Positions 1 through 6,121 are shown, numbered from the stretch's first letter. The stretch is 8,473 bases of DNA from JBKPRX01 sp046734795 (GCA_046734795.1 JBKPRX010000066.1:1-8473); one strand, 5' to 3'. Program-made: numbers and translations. The notes: generated by a model from the sequence alone, not told the origin.

Positions 1-234
1 ACCGAAGCCGCCGCCGATCGTCATCGCGATCACCATCGCCCACCAGCTCTCGGTGCCGACGTTGATCCACGTGACGACGATCGCGACCAACATTCCCGCG
101 GCGCCGATCTGGTTGCCGCGCCGCGCGTGCGCCGGATTCGACAGGAATCGCAACGCGAGGATGAACGTCACGATCGTGATCAGGTACAGCAGATTCGTGA
201 CGTTCGTGCTCAGCGCTGCGACCGTCGGGCTCAT
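1..234 (-). CDS. pntB: NAD(P) transhydrogenase subunit beta (PntB), N-terminal part, cut by window edge
   Basis: PntB carries most of the proton channel and the NADP(H)-binding domain of the inner-membrane enzyme that couples hydride transfer from NADH to NADP+ with proton entry. Only the first 78 codons are present; the reading frame is open to base 1. The visible part starts MSPTVAALSTNVTNLLYLIT, forms a first membrane segment at about residues 12-32, then RRGNQIGAAGM (39-48), which matches the R/QGN...G..GM signature after the first helix of PntB proteins, then further hydrophobic segments and a GGGFG turn at 74-78. The ATG shares bases with the TGA of pntAb (ATGA), so translation is probably coupled and the two are made in fixed ratio. 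The NADP domain lies outside the window. Assignment rests on this N-terminal pattern plus the two alpha-subunit genes immediately upstream in the operon. Confidence 0.9.
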   Translation of the reverse strand, partial: MSPTVAALSTNVTNLLYLITIVTFILALRFLSNPAHARRGNQIGAAGMLVAIVVTWINVGTESWWAMVIAMTIGGGFG

Positions 235-620
235 GCGCCCTTGCCGTCCGAACCTGGGGAACCGCTCGGTTCGCCCGAGACAGTCTCCACTGATCCGCTG
301 TCGCGGACCGGCTGCTTCGCAGCCGGCCGTTCGCGCTTCTTGAACATCTCGAGCATCCGGTCGGTGACGACAAAACCGCCGACGACGTTCGCGGACGCGA
401 GCACAACCGCGACGAATCCGACGATCCAGGTGAATGTACTCTTGTCCGGTAGGCCGAGCACGATCATCGCGCCGACGATCACGATGCCGTGGATCGCGTT
501 CGTGCCCGACATCAACGGCGTGTGCAGAAGCGTCGGCACCTTCGAGATCACCTCGATGCCCAGGAAGATCGCGAGCACGAGGATCGTGACCTCGAAGACG
601 AGCAGCATCGAGTGACTCAT
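231..620 (-). CDS. pntAb: NAD(P) transhydrogenase subunit alpha part 2 (PntAb), membrane subunit
   Basis: This 129-residue protein is the small membrane component of a three-gene transhydrogenase, equivalent to the C-terminal end of a fused PntA. Three hydrophobic helices are visible at about residues 6-23, 43-58 and 63-86. Between the first two is KVPTLLHTPLMSGTNAIHG, the typical loop of this family (LHTPLMS.TNAI). After the last helix and a TDRMLEMFKK stretch, the final 35 or so residues are polar, rich in Gly, Ser, Pro and charged residues, and probably disordered. The ATG at 620 is chosen because the helix follows directly; the in-frame extension to 719 is basic, proline-rich and crosses the intergenic inverted repeat, so it is not credible protein. 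Met5 is an alternative start. Only a weak GGA lies upstream. The gene overlaps pntB by 4 bp but sits 136 bp after pntAa, unusual within such an operon. Confidence 0.92.
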   Translation of the reverse strand: MSHSMLLVFEVTILVLAIFLGIEVISKVPTLLHTPLMSGTNAIHGIVIVGAMIVLGLPDKSTFTWIVGFVAVVLASANVVGGFVVTDRMLEMFKKRERPAAKQPVRDSGSVETVSGEPSGSPGSDGKGA

Positions 621-756
621 CGAGCCACGTCCGTTGCCGCGGTCGCCCGCCACCCCCACCCAGGGTGGGGGCCGTACCCGCCGTCCCTCGGCGATCGACG
701 ATACCCGCGAACCTGCCACAGGTGAGCCTCAACCGTGTGCCGATTGAGGAACTTCG
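621..756. other. intergenic spacer between pntAa and pntAb with two inverted repeats
   Basis: The spacer has no credible gene. It contains a long GC-rich inverted repeat (653-671) and a short one, ACCTG-CCA-CAGGT (711-723). On the minus strand a TATCGT hexamer (698-703) could be a -10 element for a transcript starting ahead of pntAb, but no convincing -35 sits at the right distance, so an internal promoter is only a possibility. No T-rich tract follows either repeat, so intrinsic termination is not supported. Confidence 0.5.
653..671. repeat. perfect inverted repeat, 9-bp arms, in the pntAa-pntAb gap
   Basis: CCCCCACCC, then a single A, then GGGTGGGGG. As RNA it would form an 8-bp, nearly all G-C stem with a CAG loop, ending 32 nt before the pntAb start codon on the minus strand. 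It may act as an mRNA processing or stability stem, or as a protein site. The lack of a following U tract argues against a standard terminator. The repeat is directly visible; the role is inferred. Confidence 0.7.
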
Positions 757-1842
757 TCACGCAGGCACCTCCTGTTTACCGGCGACGCACGCGCCGGCCG
801 TGATCTCGTCCGACCAGTCGAGAGCGAGCTCGCCCTCCGGCGCGAGGTGCGTCAAGAGCGCGACGACGTTACGCGCATAGAGCTGGCTCGCGTGGTACGG
901 CATCGTGCTCGGCAAGTTCGTCGTGCCGACGATCGTCACGTCGTGCTTGGTCACGACCTCGCCGGGCTCCGTGAGCTCCGCGTTGCCACCCGTCTCCGCC
1001 GCGAGGTCGACGATCACCGAGCCCGGCCGCATCGCCTCGACCGCCGATGCGGGGATGAGCTTCGGCGCCGGTCGACCCGGAACCGCAGCCGTCGTGATCA
1101 CGACGTCGAACTCCGAGATCCGTTCCTCGAGCGCGCGCTGTTGCGCCTGCTGCTCCTCCGCCGTCAGCTCGCGCGCGTAGCCGCCCTCACCTTCTGCGCC
1201 GCCGACACCGAGGTCGAGCCAGTTCGCGCCGAGGCTCTCGATCTGCTCGCGCACGACAGGCCGAACGTCAAAGCCCGTAACGATTGCGCCGAGCCGTCGC
1301 GCGGTCGCGATCGCCTGCAGACCCGCGACGCCCGCGCCCAGGACGAGCACCTTCGCCGGCGCGACCGTCCCGGCCGCGGTCATCAGCATCGGGAAGAACC
1401 GGGGCAGAAGCTCGGCAGCGACAATCGCGGCCTTGTAGCCGCCGACGTTCGCCTGCGACGAGAGCGCGTCCATCGGCTGCGCGCGCGTGATCCGCGGGAT
1501 CGACTCCATCGCGAATGCCGTCACGCCTTGTCGACCGAGCCGCTCGAGCCCTTCCGGATCGGTCAGCGGCTGAAGGAAGGCGACCAACATGGAGCCGTTT
1601 CGAAGCCGGGCGATCTCCTCGGCGCTCGGCTTCTGCACCTTCACGACAGCGTCGGCCTGCCAGGGATCGCCGACCGTCGCGCCCGCTTCCGTGTAGCTGG
1701 AGTCGGGGAACGAAGCCGCCGCACCTGCACCCGCCTCGATCACGACATCGAAGCCGGCGTTCTTCAGTCGCGTCACCGCTTCCGGCACGAGCGCGACGCG
1801 ATACTCGCCCGCCGCGGTCTCCTTCGGTACTCCGATTTGCAC
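757..1842 (-). CDS. pntAa: NAD(P) transhydrogenase subunit alpha part 1 (PntAa), NAD(H)-binding
   Basis: This 361-residue soluble subunit (domain I) binds NAD(H) and passes hydride to NADP+ on PntB. It begins MQIGVPKETAAGEYRVALVP, the start shared by PntA and alanine dehydrogenases. PRITRAQPMDALSSQ at 116-130 is the RQD loop that contacts the nicotinamide (Arg117, Gln122, Asp125, Ser128 by comparison with Rhodospirillum). The Rossmann motif GAGVAG is at 169-174, and Asp192 in FDVRP is the acid that favours NAD(H) over NADP(H). TTAAVPGRPAPKL (250-262) and the C-terminal GTTNLPSTMPYHASQLYARN block are also typical. Alanine dehydrogenase is excluded by the RQD loop and by the following pntAb and pntB. 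The start is GTG at 1842: it matches the family N-terminus, no Shine-Dalgarno is present, and a -10-like TACAGT ends 7 nt before it, suggesting a leaderless message. Confidence 0.96.
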   Translation of the reverse strand: MQIGVPKETAAGEYRVALVPEAVTRLKNAGFDVVIEAGAGAAASFPDSSYTEAGATVGDPWQADAVVKVQKPSAEEIARLRNGSMLVAFLQPLTDPEGLERLGRQGVTAFAMESIPRITRAQPMDALSSQANVGGYKAAIVAAELLPRFFPMLMTAAGTVAPAKVLVLGAGVAGLQAIATARRLGAIVTGFDVRPVVREQIESLGANWLDLGVGGAEGEGGYARELTAEEQQAQQRALEERISEFDVVITTAAVPGRPAPKLIPASAVEAMRPGSVIVDLAAETGGNAELTEPGEVVTKHDVTIVGTTNLPSTMPYHASQLYARNVVALLTHLAPEGELALDWSDEITAGACVAGKQEVPA

Positions 1843-1879
1843 GGGCGAAACTGTATTCGCTGCGGCGGCGCGGCTAACG
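1843..1879. promoter_or_regulatory. 37-bp divergent promoter region between pntAa and dedA-like gene
   Basis: Both genes start from this very short spacer, and neither start has a Shine-Dalgarno sequence. On the minus strand TACAGT (1855-1850) fits the actinobacterial TANNNT -10 consensus and leaves exactly 7 nt before the pntAa GTG, the arrangement of leaderless transcripts. No good -35 is seen for it. For the plus strand, TATTCG (1854-1859) is a weak -10 candidate giving a leader of roughly 14 nt. The two -10 candidates overlap, so the two promoters may compete. Confidence 0.45.
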
Positions 1880-2500
1880 ATGAACCGTTCGTCGGCAAGA
1901 TGGCGCGACGTGGTTCACTTCTTCACCCATCACGGCCTGCCGCTTTTGTTCCTCGTCGTGATGCTCGAGTCGTTCGGACTTCCGTTACCGGGCGAGACGA
2001 CGCTGATCACGTTCGGGATCCTCGCCGCCCACGGCAACTACGACATCGCGTGGGTCATAGCCATCACAGCCGCCGCCGCGATCATCGGCGACAACCTCGG
2101 CTACTGGGGAATCGGACGCCTCGGCGGACGGCGATTGTTCGAGCGCTCGCGCTGGCTGAACCAGTACGCGCATCGTGTTCTGCCGCCGACCGAGCGTGTG
2201 ATGCAACGACACGGAGCCAAGACCGTGTTCATCGGCCGCTTCCTGCCGGTGCTGCGTTTCACAGCGGCGTGGATGGCAGGGCTCGGGAAGATGCCATGGT
2301 GGCGGTTTCTCTTCTGGAACATGGTCGGCGGCGTTGCCTGGGCTGTGAGTGTCGGGCTCGCCGCCTATTTCGCAGGCGAGGCGGCGAAACGGGCGATCGA
2401 GGAGTACGGCGTCTTTGCCGGAGCGGCCGTCGTCGCGGTCGTCATCCTCAGCCTCGTCGCTTCGCATTTCGTGCGGCGCCGGATCGAGCAGCGCCTCTAG
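1880..2500 (+). CDS. DedA-family (SNARE-associated/VTT domain) inner-membrane protein
   Basis: This 206-residue protein belongs to the DedA family, whose members are inner-membrane proteins implicated in lipid carrier (undecaprenyl phosphate or phospholipid) flipping and in proton-motive-force-dependent envelope homeostasis. Visible hallmarks are ESFGLPLPGETTL (about 31-43) in the first re-entrant segment, GDNLGYWGIGRLGG (71-84), and GRFLPVLRFTAAWMAGLGKMP (115-135), which contains the conserved Arg-rich second re-entrant motif, followed by F.FWNMVGGVAW. A last helix near 180-199 ends in a basic RRRIEQRL tail. Length is normal for the family. ATG 1880 is the first start in frame and gives a short cytosolic lead; GTG at 1910 is an alternative. 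Its last 53 bp are overlapped by the 3' end of the convergent LysR gene. The substrate cannot be deduced from sequence. Confidence 0.93.
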   Translation: MNRSSARWRDVVHFFTHHGLPLLFLVVMLESFGLPLPGETTLITFGILAAHGNYDIAWVIAITAAAAIIGDNLGYWGIGRLGGRRLFERSRWLNQYAHRVLPPTERVMQRHGAKTVFIGRFLPVLRFTAAWMAGLGKMPWWRFLFWNMVGGVAWAVSVGLAAYFAGEAAKRAIEEYGVFAGAAVVAVVILSLVASHFVRRRIEQRL

Positions 2501-3401
2501 CGTGACGCGCGGCTTCGCGGCGCAGCTCGTCGAGGAGTGTCCGCGCTGCATGACTCAGGAACGCGTTCTTCCGGAACGTCACGACGACGGGAATCGTCAG
2601 CACAGGCGTCTGCGTGCGAATCGTCGTCAACGTGCCGTTCGCGACCTCCTCGATCACGGCGCTCTCCTGCATCAAGGCGATCCCGAATTGCGCTTCGACG
2701 AGACGCTTCTGCGCGGTGAGGCTGTCGATCGTCACGATCGCGTCGTCGGGAACACCCGCCGCCGCGAGCACGCCGTGCACGTGCCGCGCCGAGAGCTCCG
2801 GCCCGGGCCGTCGGTCGGGGAAGGCGAGCCAGCGCTCGTCGCGCAGCTCCTGGATGGAGCGAACGCGCCGGCCCGAGAACGGATGATCCGGTCCGCAGAC
2901 GATCACCATCCGTTCTTGGAAGAGATCTTCGTTCACGAGTTGCGGATCGGTGGCGCGCGCGTAGCCGATCCCGATCGTCGCCTCGCCACGACGGACGAGC
3001 TCCGCCACCTCGAGGCTCGTTCCCGTGCGTAAGCGCAGGTTCACGTCAGGGTGGCGCGCGGCGACGGAGCGGGCTGCTTCCGTCAACCACGTTCCTGCGA
3101 GCGTTCCGACGAGCGCGACTGTGACCGGGCCGGTCGGCTCGTCGCGAACGCTCCGTACCGCCTCCAGCCCGTCACCGATCGCAGCGAGCGCGGCCTCGGC
3201 AAACGGCAGGAGCGCCTGCCCTGCCGCCGTCAGTCGCATTCCCGAGGACGTTCGCTCGAAGAGCGGCGCGCCGACGGCCGCTTCGAGCTGCGCCAGGCGC
3301 CGGCTGATCGCAGGCTGCGAGCAGTGGAGGACGCGGGTCGCGGCTGTGACGGTCCCCGATTCCGCAACGCTCGCGAACGTTCGCAAAACCTCCGTATCCA
3401 T
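2448..3401 (-). CDS. LysR-type transcriptional regulator
   Basis: This 317-residue protein is a LysR-family regulator. The winged helix-turn-helix is at the N-terminus: MDTEVLRTFASVAESGTVTA followed by AATRVLHCSQPAISRRLAQLE (20-40) and GAPLFER (44-50), close to the family consensus. Residues from about 90 form the two-lobed effector domain (PVTVALVGTLAGTWL; RRGEATIGIGYA; ERMVIVCGPDHPF). The C-terminal tail after about residue 295 is a basic Arg/Ala-rich extension, not part of the fold, and its last 17 codons are antisense to the dedA-like 3' end. ATG 3401 is chosen because MDTEVLRTF is the normal LysR beginning and because a promoter ending 7 nt upstream would give a leaderless message; ATG 3413 is four codons earlier and would be lost from that transcript. 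It is divergent from the lyase-P450 genes, so it most likely regulates them and itself. The effector is unknown. Confidence 0.94.
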   Translation of the reverse strand: MDTEVLRTFASVAESGTVTAATRVLHCSQPAISRRLAQLEAAVGAPLFERTSSGMRLTAAGQALLPFAEAALAAIGDGLEAVRSVRDEPTGPVTVALVGTLAGTWLTEAARSVAARHPDVNLRLRTGTSLEVAELVRRGEATIGIGYARATDPQLVNEDLFQERMVIVCGPDHPFSGRRVRSIQELRDERWLAFPDRRPGPELSARHVHGVLAAAGVPDDAIVTIDSLTAQKRLVEAQFGIALMQESAVIEEVANGTLTTIRTQTPVLTIPVVVTFRKNAFLSHAARTLLDELRREAARHARGAARSGAARNAKRRG

Positions 3402-3483
3402 CCGAGGAAGCATGCACAACTTGCATGGCAAGTGCAAGGAAGATGCATTAGACGAATGACGCAGGCCGCCGTAGGGTGGCGAC
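3402..3483. promoter_or_regulatory. divergent lysR / lyase-like gene control region
   Basis: Minus strand: TTGCAC (3437-3432), a 17-nt spacer, CATGCT (3414-3409), then 7 nt to the lysR ATG. This is a good -35, ideal spacing and a fair -10, and predicts a leaderless lysR message. Plus strand: TTAGAC (3448-3453), 18 nt, TAGGGT (3472-3477), then 6 nt to the ATG at 3484; this is weaker. The AGGGTGG there could instead serve as a poor ribosome site. The operator-like TGCA series overlaps the lysR promoter and lies just upstream of the plus-strand one, as expected for a LysR protein that represses itself and activates its neighbour. Confidence 0.6.
3413..3447. promoter_or_regulatory. candidate LysR operator: 15-bp inverted repeat within a phased TGCA series
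   Basis: ACTTGC-ATG-GCAAGT (3419-3433) is a perfect inverted repeat with 6-bp arms. TGCA occurs at 3413, 3422, 3433 and 3444, spaced 9, 11 and 11 bp, so all four fall on about the same helical face. GCATGC (3410-3415) and ATGCAT (3443-3448) bracket the series. LysR tetramers bind such extended sites of several helical turns between divergent genes. The repeat is seen; binding is inferred. It does not show a clean T-N11-A centre. Confidence 0.6.
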
Positions 3484-4329
3484 ATGAACCATCAACACGC
3501 AAAGGGAGAGCGGTTCGCGGAACTGCACCGCGCACCGCACGCATTCATCATCCCGAACCCGTGGGACACCGGCACCGCCCGGATCCTCGAGCAGCTCGGC
3601 TTCCAAGCGCTTGCGACGACGAGCGCCGGCTTTGCATTCGCGGCCGGCCATCCCGACTCAGGCAGCGACCGCGAAGCGATGCTCGCACACGTCGCTGCGA
3701 TCGCGGAGTCGTCGTCGCTGCCCGTCAGCGCAGATCTTCAAGACTGCTACTCCCGCGACCCCGACGCCGCGGCGGAGACGATCGTCGCTGCGGCGGCATG
3801 CGGCGCCGTCGGCGGCTCGATCGAGGACCGACCGTACGACCCCGACGAGCCCTCGCTCTTTCCGCTCGACCTTTCGGTCGAGCGTGTGCGTACGGCGGCT
3901 GAGGCGGCGCGCAGCTTGCCGTTCGAGTTCACGCTGACCGCTCGCTGTGAGAGCTACCTCGTCGGTCGCCCCGATCTCGACGACGTGATTCGTCGGTTGC
4001 AGGCGTACGCGGAAGCCGGCGCAGACGTCGTGTATGCGCCCGGCTTGCCGGACGCCGCCGCGATCCGCGCGGTTTGCGACGCCGTCGACCGTCCGGTCAA
4101 CGTCGTGATGGGTGTCAACGACCTGCTGCTGTCGTTGTCTGAGCTCGACGCGCTCGGCGTTCGACGCATCAGCCTCGGCAGCACCCTGGCGCGCACCGCC
4201 TTCGGTGCCTTCATCGACGCGGCCCGCGAGCTGCACGAGCTCGGCACGTTCGAGTTCGCACGCAAAGCGGTTCCGTTCGCAACCATCGACGATCTCTTCG
4301 CGCGAGCACATGCAAACGTCGCCGCGTAG
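3484..4329 (+). CDS. isocitrate lyase / PEP mutase superfamily protein
   Basis: This 281-residue TIM-barrel protein belongs to the PEPM/ICL superfamily, which makes or breaks C-C or P-C bonds next to carboxylates using Mg2+. Family marks in order: PNPWDTGTARILEQLGF (24-40), TTSAGFAFAAGHPD (45-58), SADLQDCY (82-89), GGSIEDR (110-116), LTARCESYLVGRPDLDD (151-167), YAPGL (184-188), NVVMG and GVRRISLGSTLAR near the end. Asp84 and Glu114 match metal-site acids. The KxCGH motif of true isocitrate and methylisocitrate lyases is absent, so this is not a glyoxylate-shunt enzyme; the many uncharacterised PEPM-like proteins of this length are closer. The usual DLExGYG loop reads DLQDCYS, with Gln86 where an acid is normal. 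It is the first gene downstream of the divergent regulator and overlaps the P450 gene by 20 nt, suggesting a shared pathway. Substrate unknown. Confidence 0.9.
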   Translation: MNHQHAKGERFAELHRAPHAFIIPNPWDTGTARILEQLGFQALATTSAGFAFAAGHPDSGSDREAMLAHVAAIAESSSLPVSADLQDCYSRDPDAAAETIVAAAACGAVGGSIEDRPYDPDEPSLFPLDLSVERVRTAAEAARSLPFEFTLTARCESYLVGRPDLDDVIRRLQAYAEAGADVVYAPGLPDAAAIRAVCDAVDRPVNVVMGVNDLLLSLSELDALGVRRISLGSTLARTAFGAFIDAARELHELGTFEFARKAVPFATIDDLFARAHANVAA

Positions 4330-5536
4330 CGTCGAAGAGCCCGCTCACGTGCGGGCCGCGCCGGCGCATCCAAATCCATACCCGTTCTACGCGCGGCTCG
4401 CGCGCGAAGAGCCGGTCTTCCGCGACGAGCGGAACGACTGCTGGGTCGTCGCGAGCGCCGCCGCGGTTCGCGAAGTGCTCGAAAGCAGCGCGTGCTACAC
4501 GCGGCCCGTCACCGAACGCGTGCCGCGTGGTCTCGGCGGCGGAGCGACCGCGGCGCTCTTCGGTCGCCTCGTCCGCCTCACCGACGGCGAGGCGCACGAC
4601 AGGCTGAAGCGTCCGATCGTGTCGGCGCTGGCGCGGCTCGATCTCGAACGCGCCGCTGATCTTGCGCGGGCTCGCGCGCAGGAGCTCGAGCGCGAGCTCG
4701 GCGACGACGTGGACGAATCGTGGGTGACGGAGTTCGCGTTCGCGCTGCCGGTCCAGGCACTCGCACGGCTCCTCGGCATTCAAGACGAGCGGCTTGCCGA
4801 CGTCATCGTCTGGCTCCGCGCGTACGGCGCCGCAGCGGCAAGCGCCGCGACCGGCGTTCCCGCGCCGAGCCCCGCGCTGCTCGAGGAAGGCGACCGCGGC
4901 GCAGCCGCACTTCTCGACCTCATGGGCAAGCTCGCGGACAGCCCGGCGTCGCAAGGCCCCCTGCTCGCGTCGCTCATCGAGGAAGGCCGTGCCGCCGGCT
5001 GCTCGCGGGAACAGATCGTCGCGAACTCGGTCGGCCTCTTGATCCAGGGCTTCGCGGCTGTGGCTTCGTTGATCGGCCTCACGCTTCTGGCGCTCGCGCG
5101 CGATCCGAAGCTGCTCGGCGACGTCGAGGCCGATCGCAGCCTTCTGCGCGCGCTCGTTCAAGAGGTCGTGCGGTGTGACCCCACGACGAACAGCACGATC
5201 CGCTTCCTTGCACGCGACACCGTGATTGCCGGTCAGCCGATGCGTGAAGGAGACCGGGTCATCGTGCTGATCGCCGCTGCGAACCGCGACCCTGCGCTGA
5301 ACGAGGACCCTGACCGCTTCGACATCCACCGCGCAAACCGGCAGTACCTCGAGTTCGGAGCCGGTGCACACGCGTGCCCCGCGCATCGGCTCGCGCCGCT
5401 GCTGGCCGAGGTCGCGATCGATCATCTCCTGACACTCGGCGCGCCGATCGAGCGTCTGCCGAACTCGGTGGGGTACGCGCCGTCGGCGCACATCCGGACG
5501 CCTCTCTTCGTAAAGGAGAAGCAGCCGGCGTCTTGA
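4310..5536 (+). CDS. cytochrome P450, class I bacterial type, with atypical I-helix
   Basis: This 408-residue soluble P450 has the usual bacterial size. Visible elements: PNPYPFYARLAREEPVF (21-37), the start typical of actinobacterial P450s; a C-helix region EAHDRLKRPIVSAL (94-107); the K-helix ExxR motif EVVR (285-288); NRDPALNEDPDRFDIHR (325-341); and the haem loop FGAGAHACPAHRLA (349-362), with Cys356 as thiolate ligand. The I-helix reads GLLIQGFAAVASLIG (242-256); aligned on its Gly247, the normal acid and threonine for O2 activation are Ala249 and Ala250. The haem loop has C-P-A instead of C-x-G. ATG 4310 gives the normal N-terminus and overlaps the lyase-like gene by 20 nt; the longer in-frame extension lies antisense-like inside that gene and is rejected. 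No ferredoxin or reductase gene is next to it, so electron partners would come from elsewhere. Substrate unknown. Confidence 0.94.
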   Translation: MQTSPRSVEEPAHVRAAPAHPNPYPFYARLAREEPVFRDERNDCWVVASAAAVREVLESSACYTRPVTERVPRGLGGGATAALFGRLVRLTDGEAHDRLKRPIVSALARLDLERAADLARARAQELERELGDDVDESWVTEFAFALPVQALARLLGIQDERLADVIVWLRAYGAAAASAATGVPAPSPALLEEGDRGAAALLDLMGKLADSPASQGPLLASLIEEGRAAGCSREQIVANSVGLLIQGFAAVASLIGLTLLALARDPKLLGDVEADRSLLRALVQEVVRCDPTTNSTIRFLARDTVIAGQPMREGDRVIVLIAAANRDPALNEDPDRFDIHRANRQYLEFGAGAHACPAHRLAPLLAEVAIDHLLTLGAPIERLPNSVGYAPSAHIRTPLFVKEKQPAS

Positions 5537-5548
5537 ACGAAGCAAAAG

Positions 5549-6121
5549 ATGCTCGTCGAGATCTCACGCGCGCTCGAGCGACGAGACCGGACCCGGGGAC
5601 ACGGCGAGCGCGTTGCGGCACTTGCGGAAGCCGTTGCCATCCGTCTCGGCTGGTCTGACGAGCGGCTGTCCGAGCTGCGGTTCGCCGCCCCGCTGCACGA
5701 CATCGGGAAGGTTGCGGTGTCGGCGAGGATCATCAACAAGCGCGCGCCGCTCACGCCGGAGGAGCGCATCGAGATGCAGCGGCATCCCGCGGCCGGCGCC
5801 GAGCTGCTCCAGGAGCTTGGGAACGCAGAAGTGGCGCTTCCGTACGTCCTCTACCACCACGAACGCTGGGACGGCGGCGGCTATCCGACCGGCAAGCGCG
5901 GCCACGAGATTCCGATCGAGGGGCGCGTCCTCGCGGTCGCCGACGCTTTCGACGCCATGACGTCCGCGCGGCCGTACCGGCGCTCACTCAGCGTCGACCG
6001 GGCGCTCGACGAGATCGAGCGGTGCGCCGGCACCCAGTTCGACCCGGAGATCGCGGCGGCGTTCGTCGAGGTCTGGTCGGCCGGGGTGCTCGGCGAGCTT
6101 CCCGCGGCAGCTGCGTTCTAG
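5549..6121 (+). CDS. stand-alone HD-GYP domain phosphodiesterase (probable c-di-GMP hydrolase)
   Basis: The 190 residues are almost exactly one HD-GYP domain, the class of metal-dependent enzymes that hydrolyse cyclic di-GMP. Motifs in order: RGHGERVAALA (16-26, His18), the HD pair in LHDIGKVAV (49-57), MQRHPAAGAELL (76-87, His79), HHERWDGGGYPTG (103-115), VLAVADAFDAMTSARPYR (127-144) and GTQFDPEI (161-168). All metal and signature residues appear intact, so activity is expected. There is no receiver, PAS or membrane domain, so any regulation must come from partner proteins or expression. The gene starts 12 nt after the P450 stop, in the same reading frame, with no clear Shine-Dalgarno, so its translation may depend on ribosomes leaving the P450 gene. 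GHGER replaces the more usual GHSxR. Linkage to the P450 pathway is positional only. Confidence 0.93.
   Translation: MLVEISRALERRDRTRGHGERVAALAEAVAIRLGWSDERLSELRFAAPLHDIGKVAVSARIINKRAPLTPEERIEMQRHPAAGAELLQELGNAEVALPYVLYHHERWDGGGYPTGKRGHEIPIEGRVLAVADAFDAMTSARPYRRSLSVDRALDEIERCAGTQFDPEIAAAFVEVWSAGVLGELPAAAAF

Noticed and set aside
653..671. Intrinsic terminator
   Set aside because: The stem is strong, but neither strand has a T-rich tract after it, and it sits inside an operon.
847..2505. 552-codon plus-strand open frame opposite pntAa and through the dedA-like gene
   Set aside because: It is antisense to a clear PntAa and out of frame with a clear DedA. Its product is Arg-rich low-complexity sequence without domains, a usual by-product of GC-rich codon bias.
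3402..3485. Longer LysR starts at 3485 or 3413
   Set aside because: They would place the operator and promoter inside the gene; LysR proteins begin right before the helix-turn-helix, as MDTEVLRTF does.
4112..4309. N-terminal extension of the P450 frame
   Set aside because: It lies inside the lyase-like gene, is Ser/Arg/Cys-rich and unlike any P450 N-terminus; ATG 4310 gives the normal family start.
4211..5545. 444-codon minus-strand open frame opposite the P450
   Set aside because: It mirrors the P450 codon pattern, has no recognisable domain and is highly charged; it is a shadow of the P450 gene.
5534..5548. TGA as a recoded codon joining P450 and HD-GYP into one protein
   Set aside because: The P450 ends at its normal C-terminal length and the HD-GYP domain has its own ATG at the expected position; no selenocysteine-type structure was recognised.
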